Shown here in pieces: positions 30,401-42,300 of a stretch of 64,000 nt of DNA. Origin of the DNA: Mesaphorura yosii (Eukaryota > Arthropoda > Collembola > Poduromorpha > Tullbergiidae); contig WIXG01000076.1 of assembly GCA_009869945.1 (NCBI GenBank), positions 186,001 to 250,000 of the forward strand, written 5' to 3'. Position 1 is the stretch's first letter; each line of letters opens with the position of its first letter. A model generated the notes under the pieces. That model did not search any database. It worked only from the letters and a program-made list of their open reading frames with translations, and was not told the DNA's origin. Both the position numbers and the translations under genes were made by a program.

Positions 30401-32391
30401 TATCGCAGACAACAATTTCTTTTTGCGTGACAAATGAGAGCACACGCTTTCAGAGTCGAATTTGTGCCAAAATGGTAATAAAGCAAAGGTGTGCGATGCT
30501 CCACAGTCGTGCGGTGTGTATTTGAGTTAGATTGGCTGCTCGATTTAAATTTAGACACTTTTCGTGCTCTCTTTCATCTCAGGGACGCAGACGCCTGTAA
30601 TTCAGACTCAGACAGTCAGAGCCGTAATTCATTTGGAAAGATTTGTGCTCGATGTGCAGCGAGCAGGCAAGACAAAGGGAAGCGAGACGTAAGAAAGAAA
30701 GCAGAATGCAAACAATAAATACAAGGAGACTTTTGTACATTATTTATACAAAAGAAGTGGAAGAAGACAATTTGGCAGCGGGTCAAAAGTTAAGGAGTGC
30801 CAATTTGTAGTGTTGCTAGAGAATGCGAGACAGATAAAGGAGAGAAACGACGCGCGGAATATATTATCCCTTTTGTTCCCTCATTGGTTGTTGCTGCACA
30901 GTTGAAGAATGTCAGAAGCAACTAATGAGAAGAGATAGAACAATGAGGATGACTCCCACTCGCACTCTGGTCGCATCTCGCTCGTCCTTTTGTTGTTGAG
31001 CTCAGTGTTCTCAAAGACCGCATCCGTGGCTTGCATTTTATGCATCGTCTTCCTGGGATGCGGAGACGCTTACCCGACGAGCACGCTCCGCGCTGTGCAC
31101 GCGAAGACGACTCCATGTTCACAGTCAAGTTGATATATATGTATAGTATCTACTTTGAATATAATCTTTTGAAGCATATTTTAATGGTTATGTGTCTGAG
31201 CGAGCATGGAGAATATGATTTCAATATGTTTATTATTATTATTATTACTTCCTCGTTTCATTGCCATCTGTTTTTCAGTTTCAGCTCATTGGAATTGTTT
31301 CATATTCATATTTCATAAACACAATTATTATTTAGAAACAGAAACACACCAAGGAAAATGTGCATGGCTGAATAGTGCTAAAATGCATTCGTTTAAGAAG
31401 TAATGGCGGCTCGTCGAAGGAGACGGACGAGCTTGGTGCAAAAATTCCGCAAGAGAATGAATGAACATCAGGCACATGCGAACATTGTCAAGTCAAATGA
31501 TTAGAAACTTCATAATTAAGCTGAAATTTTCCAAGCGCCCAACATTGAGTACAGCTTTCAGCATTCCCCTCGCAAATTCGCAAAAATACTCAAACCCAAA
31601 CCATCAGCATGTCTTCGCCCGTCACTATCTCAGACTTATTTTTCGCATAATAATTCTTTTGCTGATGTATTCATTTTTATGTGCAGGCCATGTCTTGGCA
31701 TTAATGCTATGAAGAAATGTTTCGCATGAATATGGTTGCAATTTTATCTAAAAGCGTTTGCACTTTGTATCTTCCCCATAGTGTAGTATAGTGCGAGTAC
31801 TTATCGCCTGCAGAATCACAAAGAGTTTGCATGTATTTTTATTCGACGTACTAAAATGGGATGATCGAGTGAATGATGATTGAGTGAAACCATGAACGAT
31901 CCGAGTGCATACAGGCAGCAGCCAGTTGCCTGTCACATCCATAACGCACATGTTCAGCGATCGGTTTTGCTCTCACCTCTCAAGTCGGAACGTTTCCGTA
32001 TGATGCCAGATAGTCCAATACGAAATTTTATTGAATTACAACAATGAAAGGCATCGCTCGACGGTAAAGTAGTCCATTCTCGAATTCGCAGGAATAGTTG
32101 GGACACAGATTCCAAATTCTTGGAATTTTGCATGACTTCACTCCGCGCCAGTAGTAAAGTCACCCATATTCTTGTCCAGCGGTACTGCTCCTTGTGACAT
32201 GGACGCACAAATGCTGATGTGAGCACTTCCACACTTCTCATTCATTGGCTCAGCCGCTGCGCTCTGGTCTTTGCAGTAAAGTAATGAATAAAACTGTATG
32301 AGTAATGCTTTGGATCAAAGAGTCAGACTCTTCCTTCGTTCGCCAACGTCCATCGTCCACGATAACAATTTATGCCTTCCGAATTGAGAAA
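15444..32391. other. Gene-free upstream region, second part
   Basis: No recognisable gene. The stretch 19900-21900 is less AT-rich than its surroundings and holds several of the longest open frames on both strands (20377-20871 minus, 20873-21331 minus, 21192-21788 plus), but they overlap each other and show no domain. A pyrimidine-rich run ending CATCTGCAG near 23694 is acceptor-like, followed by a short open frame without a strong donor. A TTA triplet run lies near 31230-31247. Confidence 0.45.
31230..31247. repeat. TTA/TAA trinucleotide microsatellite
   Basis: Six tandem TTA units can be read directly in an AT-rich stretch. It is a simple repeat with no coding context. Confidence 0.8.
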
Positions 32392-32445
32392 ATGAAAGGC
32401 GCATTTGTTCATATTTTCTTTATGTTTTTCACTTGTCATTTCTTG
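32392..32445 (+). other. Possible signal-peptide first exon (18 codons to a GTAAGT donor)
   Basis: An ATG after GAGAAA opens MKGAFVHIFFMFFTCHFL, a short basic start followed by a hydrophobic core, ending at TTG|GTAAGT in phase 0. This is the shape of a first exon encoding a secretion signal. No matching downstream exon was found before SoxD. T-rich DNA easily produces hydrophobic frames, so chance is a real alternative. Confidence 0.2.
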
Positions 32446-32867
32446 GTAAGTCGCTTGTCTGTTTGCGCTGCGCTGTGCTCGTAACTGATGATGGTAAAAT
32501 AATTACAATTTATGCTACGGCTTCAAGAAATTGACATATGGCTTTCAGTCATGGTATGGTGAGTGCGTAGAGCTGTGCTATAATTACGACTCATTCGCTC
32601 TCCGCAATCAAATATTATTCTGTTCCTAAGGTTTCTGTTTCTGAGTAAGTTGAGGGTCATTCCGCGGGTCACGTAAAGATTCTCGTTGTCAGAATTTATA
32701 CTACAGCAATTAATATGTTTTTGTCTGCTCTGCAATTCTGCTGCTGCGGTTGAAAGGGTTAAACTTCACCCTTTGAGCATGAATGGTGAATAGAATGGGG
32801 ATCGTACTCTTTAAGTCAATTTCATTTATTGTATTTTGTACTCTCTCGCGAACAAACGAGGAACGAA

Positions 32868-32924
32868 ATGAATAAAAAGCTAAGATTGAGATTTATACTC
32901 GTTGGCTTTTATCTGAGCCTCGTT
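32868..32924 (+). other. Second possible signal-peptide first exon (19 codons to a GTGAGT donor)
   Basis: The ATG follows GGAACGAA and opens MNKKLRLRFILVGFYLSLV: a basic N-region, then a hydrophobic core, ending at GTT|GTGAGT in phase 0. It lies 422 bases after the similar segment at 32392 and just before the SoxD acceptor at 33266. Splicing to 33267 would hit a stop after 13 codons, so it is not a coding 5' exon of SoxD. Function unknown; it may be chance. Confidence 0.2.
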
Positions 32925-33065
32925 GTGAGTACGAGATCACATTCGTGCCCTGTTATTGTCCCTGGGTGGGTAAAGTCCACGACGCCCGGCTAATAATTGA
33001 ATGATAATAATAAAGTAAATATGGAAAGGGTGGGTTCTTTATGGCCTATACTCGTTGGCCTTCAT
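32894..33065 (+). repeat. Imperfect 19-base direct repeat, copies 153 bases apart
   Basis: Copies at 32894-32912 and 33047-33065 share TATACTCGTTGGC and a matching tail with two C/T differences. The first copy lies inside the signal-like frame, the second just before an acceptor-like TTTAG. The pair sits directly upstream of the SoxD coding start. Confidence 0.6.
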
Positions 33066-33266
33066 TTAGGCAGAAGGCAAGATTGTGTAATCATTGTGTA
33101 TTACATGTCTCACGTCACCCGGAATGTGACGGATCAAGGCAATTCCTTCTTATGGGATTTTATTTCTTGTGGAAAATGATTCCTCTAAGCTCGACAATTC
33201 CATATGCATTTGTAAATATTTGAAATCCTATCGTATTTTTGACTGACGGCTTCTTATATGTTACAG

Positions 33267-33312
33267 ATAATCACTCGTACTCAGACACTTGACCCCCTGG
33301 AACATTGAAGTA
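33267..33312 (+). other. 5' UTR part of the first coding exon of SoxD, after a splice acceptor
   Basis: A TTACAG acceptor ends at 33266, followed by 46 bases of leader with no upstream ATG and then the ATG at 33313. An in-frame TAA lies at 33268-33270, so translation cannot continue in from an upstream exon in this frame. The acceptor could join a distant non-coding 5' exon. If the organism uses spliced-leader trans-splicing, it could instead be the trans-splice site. The sequence alone cannot separate the two. Confidence 0.6.
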
Positions 33313-36300
33313 ATGAGTTCAAACAAAAGAAAGTCTCCGCCAAATAAATTCGAAGAAAGCCTCGGGTTGAACACTGCTGCAGACGGGAAATGCAGTGAAA
33401 CTGCAGAGGGCGGAGTCAGCGAACCAAATCAAGGCACAGACAAGCAAGAGTTGAATTCACTCGCCGTGGAAGCCACATACTCTTTGCTGATGAATAATTT
33501 TAACAATAGATTAAGTAAATCCGCAGAACAAAAACAGAGACGGCAGCAACACTTGTCAGCAGAGCCAGAAATCAAAATGGACGACGAGCAAGATGAAGCC
33601 GTCGAACACGAAGCAAACAAGAAGCAAATTGGCGATGCAGTTGGTGTTGACAGAGACCGCCATCCGCGGAGCAATTGTCGGGGCGCTGATGCCGACGTTG
33701 GTTCGATGGGTCACGCAAGCGGCGGGGAAGACTGTTCCGAAGAGTTCGGATCTTATTACTCTTACTCAAGTTCGGACGACAATGACTTGGAAGAAATGAA
33801 CAAGAAGAAACGCAAGAGGAAACGGGGCAAGCTAAACGGCAAATCTAGTGCTGCCAGCAAGAATGGCGGAGGTGGAATTGGGGCAATTTCAAAGCGGCGA
33901 GGGATCAACAACAATATACTCAAAGTGGATGGCGACCATATCGCAAACGATAATGAATCCACTTCTGGTGAATCGTCGACGAAATCTCCGATCCTGCACC
34001 ATCATCGTCGTCACCACTCACATCACGGCGGCAGCAAATCCAGCACCCACGAACCGCACCTTCTCTCGTCTCCCACTGCAAGCATTGAAGCGGCAATAGG
34101 AAATCATAAAATGAGCAAGAAGTCAATGGACAATGTTCTTAAGAAATTGAGTTCGAAACTGAGTACGGGCTCTAGAGACAATAGCGGCATGGAGACACAT
34201 TCTTCCTACACTCCGTCATCATTTTCCATTGAAAACAGGTGAGTTCAGCTATCTGGTATGTATTTCACTTAGAGTTGCACTGTATTTAAAGGAATATGAT
34301 TGTTAAAACCAGCATCAGTAAAATTACAATTGAGGTTTTTGTTGCTTGTGCTCAGTGTACCGGGCCTTGCTCCGCTGGTCGCAGGAGACGAGTCGGTTCT
34401 CGAAAACGAGCAAAAGCTGTCGGCCATGATCAGCCAATTGCAAAAGCTGAGAGAGCATCTTCACGGGAAGCCTCTGACCACACAGCAGACGCACGAGAAC
34501 ACGGCCAAGGTAAGTTCACTCTCCCAAATCGTTTTTTGCATTCGGATCGAAGTCCTTTGATCTACTCTCGGAGACTGCTAATTGTTGAGTGGTATAAATG
34601 TCCCGTCCGGTTATTAGCAGCGTGTTTGTGATCAGGCAGCGCTCATTCCGGTGTCTAATAAATTCATCAAGTGAAAGATGATATTTTTTTTGTAAAAAAT
34701 AAAATATGTAGAAAGATTAAAGGATGAAAAGATGAGACGCTCTGATAAAGTGAGATAAATGACATTTTTGTCTTGAAAGTATGATGATGAATTTTGATGC
34801 ATGTTGTTTTGAAAGTGTTGAGAGTCGTGATGAACATGCTTGTGGGGGGCGACTCACTCGAGATCTGGGATCTTGTGGCGAATATTCACATGGGCTTAAA
34901 CGACCGATTTTTTGATAAGCGACGAGTACAGTTGCTCAAGAAAAGCACGCATGTAATTTATAAATGGCAAATGATGCAGGAATTCATTCTTGCCAGGTTG
35001 TCAAACATTAAAGTTTTAATAAGATGATTTTTTGAGAGAAATTCTGAAATTTTGGAGGAGTCCTTTGAGTATCGTTAGCTTTTAGTACAGATGCACGGAA
35101 CATTATTGCTAAATCACCTTGCTTTAGTGTACATCGTACAGAAACGAAAGTTGAATTCAAGGCTTAATGATTGAACCAGCAGAATGCATCAATTTGAAGC
35201 CCGGACTAAGAGCCAGGACGCCCTGCTCAAGTCTCAAAGACGGTAATTGTGCGTTGTGTTCCAGATTCGGTTATAAGCCATGCATTATAGTATTATTATT
35301 TCTGCGTTGATAGTCCGCAAGGTTGCTGGGACTCATAATTATTAATATCCAAGTATTTGGCGTCATTTCGACTATCATTCCAAACTAATACTTGTCTCAG
35401 TAATATTTATATTTATTTGCACACCACACAGGGCATCAAGATTTAAGAAAATGGCTTTTTGGTGTTCAGTTCATGAATAAAGCGTGCAATGTCTAAACTT
35501 TTGTCTGCTCAAGAATTATTTTTAAGATTCTATCATCTTCAAACGAGTCGCAAACGCGTTCAGCGTTATTATGAGAGAAAGACATTGACAAAAACAAGTA
35601 TATTATTTTTTCTACAAAATAAAATCTCATCTGCGTGTTCTTTCACATTATTTCATCTTTTTCCTGTCCTGACAAAGACAGCTGTGTTATTTTTATATTC
35701 ACATCACTTTGGCTTTGACTCGCTTTAATATTTCAAAACATGAAAATATTAAAACGCTCGACTGAGACGAAATATTCCACTACACCTGACTTTTCATTCT
35801 AAAAGTGTGAAAACAGACTCCCCACAATTCTCTATGAGACGAACATTGCTGTGTTCAGTGCAAAGAAATGGCTCATTGTCTCGCGAGGATGATTCATTAC
35901 AAACAAACCGACGCATTTCAGTTCCAAGTGTTGACTGGTTTCAAACGAACCGACGACGCGACGTTGGTGATCAGATTCCCAACGAATTCTTGAACTATGA
36001 CCCTTGTTGTTGCCGGTCTTTCGAGGAAATGAAAATTGCAAACGCAGAGCGCACGTTGCCCATTTCTCTGAACGGTAATCGCTAACGGAAGCTCTTATGG
36101 GTATACGCCACGTGCTTCTGTGTGCATTAAATATAATTGAAACAATATTCGTCTTTGCTTACACAATACGAGGACGGCACAGAGAGCGTACTGAGCAACC
36201 CACAAAACGTCGAGGAGACAGGGAAGATGAAATTATACTAAAATTACACATTTATATTTATACTTGGGCCAAAGCATAATAACAGGAGAGACGAGAGAGG

Positions 36301-39300
36301 AAAGGGGAAATGAATGTATAAACAAGATCTTCATTTTGTGGTCGACATTTAAAAAGTGACAAAATTTATGACAAGTACGAATTGCCGTAAATGGCTCTTT
36401 CTTTCGTGCTCTTTTCATTCTGGCTTCAGCGAGTGCACGCATTACGGCAGCAGAATGCGAGCAACATGAGCAATAATTACGAGACTCACTCCTTTTATGT
36501 CTTCCTCCTGTGTTCTATTTTCTTTCGCGGCTGCGATGCAACAGGAAGAAAGAGTTGCGATAGATAAAAGAGATACGACCATCCTCGGAAGCAAAGCAAA
36601 GCATCTTTTTGTAGCAGCGCACAAGGTTTTGATGATCAGATGAAATGTGACAGCAAATAAAGAATAGGCTTTACTATTATTTGGAGCATGATGAACCTTC
36701 GTCAGCAGAAGGCTCAAAACACACGCAGACGTTTGCGCAGCGTCGACTTCTGCGTTGAAAGCTAATCAAATAAGTCGAAATAAATGTTGTGAATTGTGTC
36801 GACTGGATAATGCGCACTTCACATTTCCGGTCTGGAAAAATTTCATACCTACGCGATACTCTCAGTGTGAAAGTGTGCGCAGTGCGAGGTATGAAATATA
36901 GCTTTTAGAATATGCTCAGATGAAAGGAAGAATAAAGAAGCGGGGATCAAGTTCAGGACCATTTAAAGATTAAAACGCGGCACAGTTTCTGGGCCTGACT
37001 GCATTGTGCATGCGAGTGTCGCCTTGCTTTCGGGCCGGTCTACGAAACCATTCTTTATAGATAATCATCATTTTTTATTTCTCTCCCCGGGATGAAAATA
37101 TGCAGAGCACGCATGCTCGCATCATAATCATTTAAAAAGCCGTTCCACATTCCTTGAGACACGTTCCAATTTATATTTAACCTCACCCATTATTCCATAA
37201 CGCGAGGCATTCGGTAGCCCTTCAAACACATTTCTTGATGTCTTTACTAATTACATTCAGCCATTCATCTCAACTTCTTAAGACCTAGCCCTTGTACGTC
37301 GACGCTCGTCAGCGAAAGCAAGCAGAGACGCAACTTTTCTTAATTCAAAGCAGCATAAACAAATGTTATCGCGGTTGTTGTTCGACACGAGGAAGGTCGC
37401 CAGCGCGGCTGCAAGCACAAAAGTAACCATTAATTTCAAATGCATTTGTCTAGAAGAATGCGATTTCCAATCGCCCATTCTCGAACGAAATTACGTAACA
37501 AAGGGGTTGGAAGAAGGTATTCAAGCAGAAGACAAAAAACAACTTTAGAGAATAGCATAAAGTAGAATACAATTGAATGGTTATCATTTATTGGATTCTT
37601 TAATTCGGCCCGCCTCTACCCTCACAAAGTATTTTCCGTGGAACTGAGTGAGGGTCATTATGTCACTTATGTACAGGTTTGCTAAAGCTAGCCATTTAGC
37701 GTAATGCTTAAGCAATTTATTATCTCTGGTTGGTAGCCAAGCTTGCATTCGGCACTCTGATTTGAGACTGTAACTGGAATTTAGTCGCTATTCTCTCTAC
37801 TTTCTGAAAGGGTGGTCAGCCTTGCGTTCTGCCAAAACACACATGCTTGAGCGTAAGAAATTTACCTGCGCAAATTTCAACTATCGGGCTTCGCCGTGTT
37901 CCGGGTCTGTTTCAAGTTTGGTAAGCATTCATTTTCCTTCTGCACTTACCGTTAATATCTGTTCCATGAAAACTTAATCGTGAAAATCGGATATTTGTCT
38001 CAGTATGCCTCTCACGGTATTCGCATCGCATATGGCAAAGCACCCATTGCTTGAAACCTTCTGCACAATCAAGACACATTCTGAATTGCCAAGTTGAGAC
38101 AAATCGGTGTAGGCTAATGATGTCAGTTGAATTTTGACTAATGACTTTTCAGGAGCTGGCTTAGCATGATCAATTATTACAAAATCTGTGGTTTTCGTCT
38201 CACATTTTCTACTCACGCTCTACAAACATATGTACGATTGGATATCATCAAGACCGAGTCTTAGGGTTACGAGACTAGTTTTAAAACAAAAATTTGTTTT
38301 TAATTCAAAATTAGGAGAGCAATGTTAGAGAACGGAATGATGATCAGACGCGTACGCGAGAGCACTTCTCATGTTTAGCTTTGAATCAGTGTCTCTTGAC
38401 TCATATTTCTTCTGCTAATTTTGAAGCGGAGCGTCTGCGGGTGAGCCAGACTTGCCAGACATGAAGAGGGTAGACGGGGAAGTTGACGTGCGGAAGTGCA
38501 GGCGGGATTCTGTTGGTCTCTAGAGATGAATTTGGTTTCCCCATCCAAACACGCTCAGTGCGAGATGATTTGGAATACGATTGTGATGGTTATTTCATAT
38601 TTTATTGTGTCCCATGAAAGATCCTAATTTGATGTTCAAGTAGCTGGCAAAGACATCACAGCACGGCTCGTGGCATATGCACGGGTTACGGCAGGTCAAT
38701 TAATTTGTGTCAAATGTGAAGAGTGTACGATGCGTGCATGTGTTTTTATTTCCGTGAAACTCGGGCGCTTGCTGAAATATCACACACAGCGGCAGTTTTG
38801 AGTATTTGATTACCGAGATTGGCATTTCATTGCGCACACGACACAACGGCAACATTATTACATAATCGCCGAAGGTGTACCCTCATTTTATCGGACGCTT
38901 CTAGTTCCAGTTCTTGAAATCCTTTGATTAGTCAACCCGCGTGGCTGTAATTGGAACTAAAAGGAGGCTAACTATGAATTCAGCGGAACTGTGGGTGTCG
39001 CATACCGAAGGAGTCTGCATTCCATTCTAAAAAGTTATGAAATATCGTTTACACATTCAACCACATGTGCTGCTCCTCCGATTCATGCGTTGCGTAATGT
39101 ATGCCAGGTTATGAGGAATTTACACCCTTTTGTCATCGTCTCATCGTATGTCCCTCTACGTGACGTGTATGGGAACAAAGACGACACATCTGTTTCCAAT
39201 TCATGTCTTCAAATTTTGATCCTCCAGTATAGGCAGAGCAAACAATGGCCTGCGATCATATCATTCAGTTCTTTGCCCGAGGTCTCGCTCCTGCCCAAGA

Positions 39301-42300
39301 CGAGCAACTGCGGCGTTCTTGATTGACCATTGGTTCACAATCCGATAGCTCACTCTCTGCGCAGTTACGTCATAATTGAGTTTCCAAGCTTGACTTGAAT
39401 GACTTGTTCCTTGCTGACAAATACACTGGGTAGACTGGGTTTGTAATTTAGCAGTCAGTCAAAGGGGTTCGAGACTCTTTTTGTCTTCCGAGGGTTTGCA
39501 CAAGAAGCGTCTCAAGAGAATTACAGATTATGACCATTGCTTTCAAATGAGAATCACAACAATTTTAGTTCTCTTTGAACTTTTCTTGACGTGCCTCAAA
39601 ACTGTAAAAATAAATCAAGGGTTTGAAGCTGAGTTTACACCACTACAATGAGGTAATGGAATCCAGTGCCAGATTTCTTTATTCGATAATTGCGTTCGTT
39701 GTGGAGCTGGATTTGGTGGGAGCTTGATTAAACTTATTCCAGTTTAAGGATTCCGAGAGAAGATCGACAGTGAGTGGCGAGGTTGCTTGATATTATGAGG
39801 GAATCATTTCCCAAGTTCGTTCTCAAAGACTCGGCGTAATTCCGCTTTATCTTTCGGTCCCATGAACACATAAAATTAGATTTACTGTAGTGAGTCGGCT
39901 CGCTGTACCATGCCGCCAAACAGAATTGGCGATGAACCGCCCTCGTGGTTGAAGACAATTTGAATTGCGCTTCACAGCAGAGTCTTTCATAAATGTTGGG
40001 ATGCAACAGGTGAAATGACGAGTGCAAAATTATTATTTTGATCAAGTTAATGATCGTGTTTGCGATCAACGGAAGCAGTCTTGTGTGCGTGTTTCGTAAT
40101 TTCGTAACCAACTGCAGGAGGTAGGGACTCCAATCTCGCGAGAGAAAACACAAGACGTAAGTTTGTATTTGTGTAGGATTGGAATAAAACTAGACTGGGA
40201 GAAAATTGCATTTCTACCGTGCGCGAGTACAGTTGCCATTTGTTGTCTACCTCCAGTAACATTGTGCCGACTCCATCTCGAAGCGAATCCACTTTCTCTT
40301 TGAGCTAATCTGCCTAGGTGCTTGGAGCCAGCCGCATCGGCGGAGAATCGTGTTGCATTTGTTGTGTACTCATTCATTAATTACTCAACATCTCAAAATA
40401 AACAAGACGCACGAAGGAGAAAATTCATTTCCAGCTTTCGACTGAATTTCAAACCAAATACGCAAATATTCTTCTGCCTGAATACTTTACTCGTGGCGCG
40501 CCTTCTGAGAACTTCTTTGACTTTATCATTTTCCTATTATTTAATCTCTTTTGGGTTTTCTGGTTGCGAGTAAATGACGTCATAAAGACTGTTTTTAGCT
40601 TTTATTATCAGAGGCCCAGGTACCAGCAAGAGCCGTGTAGCTAACTAAATTAGTTTTCGCCATGCCATATCCTCCTTGAACTTCTGACATCTGTTTCAGC
40701 ACAACGTCGCATTAGGCAGAACAAATATCTGCAGTGTTCCGGCCCTCAAGTTTCTACTTGCACGGCAGTTCGATTAGATCTGACGACTCGGAAGTCAGCG
40801 TTATTAATTCAACTTAGAGCCGAATTTGCGAATAATGATATCCATTTGTCATTTGCCGCGAGATAATTAAGAATATTAATTCAGCAAAAATAATTGCAAG
40901 CCGGAACAGTAGATTACTGTTCCTTGCACACGAAAGGAAGATACGGAACGAAAAAGTGCTAAAAGACCATTAAATTGTGATCCTTCATGTTCGCATAAAC
41001 TGCTGCGGTGACAGCAAAACGTTGAAAAAATGATCCTGCTAATTTTAGAAAGAGTGGTTTTGTTTAGGCTTAATCCCCCCAAAATGTAACTACACTGACC
41101 AGATTTCTTTCCGGGTACCTGAACGTACTCCTTTAGGTTCATAATCAAGTTGTTATGATTTAGTTTCTTATTTATAAGTGACAATATTGTTCAGGACGTC
41201 GTTAGCGTACAACTTGTGTGTGACTTGAGTCTCCTCTTCCGAGGCGATTTTTTCAGGTCTGGGCGAGAGAATGAATGCTGTTTCCCTGAGTTCTAATAAT
41301 AGAGCAATGAAAATATTAATGTGGCTAATGTGCGGCTTTCAAACTCCAAGTTTACGACCTGGCACCAGCATCTGAGAATCAGAACTGTGGGTGTACCTTA
41401 CAAAACCATTAAACAAAGCTGCTGCCTGTTGGTTCGTCTCTCTCTTCTGTAGCACGCGCGTAATCGTTTCTCAGTTCATAATGCTGGTAATAATCTCAAG
41501 GCTATAAATATTTGCGGGGATTAGTTTTACAACTGAGCGAGCAGTCTGTCATAAAAGAATTCTGAAATTATAATGTCATTACACCATGTGGAACAGAAGA
41601 AGACGACGACAAACATAGGAACAGTGTGCGTATTTTGAGATGATATTTTTCAAGAAAATTTTAGGACACTTTTATGTACTCCTTCCTAAGCTTGTCCTTT
41701 GTGCTCGTTGACGACGCAATGTTCTGTGCATCGGGCAGGCAGGGATTTACGTCTCATGAACTTTAATATTCGTTCCGAACGAGGAAGGGTGCAGAAATGA
41801 AATTGAGAAATTATAAAGTTTCTTGTTTGCAAGGAGTTCAATCAGTCACTTCTTCATACAGCATAATTTGCAATCTCGCATCTTCCGCGAGTCAAGCAAA
41901 CCGAGTAATCCGAGAATTCTTTCATCCTCCGCGAAAGGAATAAAGCGGCGACAGAAAACTAAGCAACTAAGCACCAAACTAAATTTCCGTATTTCTTACC
42001 TTTGTGAAAACTTTTAAGCCCTATCATACGTTACAACTCATTAAAAGCGGCGAAAGAAAGAAGACAGACTAATCAAACATTCACCCGCTTCATCCTCGGA
42101 TTGAATACAAGAAAATGATGTGCATTAATCAAAGCTGCAGTAGCAAATTACAAATTAGCCCTGCGACCGTACTCTGTACTGTTGTAGAATGTTTTGAATA
42201 CTTTTACCTTGCGCCTCATACGATTAGTGCGTCTTACATGAATACGCAAATAAGATCAACATTTTACTAGTTGATAAGTTCTTAATATAATTCGCTTTTC

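Noticed and set aside
33289-33312. SoxD reading frame extended upstream to a TTG at 33289
   Set aside because: TTG is not a likely start in an animal gene; the ATG at 33313 begins MSSN, like SOX5/6, and a TAA lies just upstream.
39420-39480. tRNA-like A box and B box followed by a T run
   Set aside because: A TGGGTAGACTGG-like A box and GGTTCGAGACT B box are present, but their spacing is about five bases too short and no acceptor stem forms.
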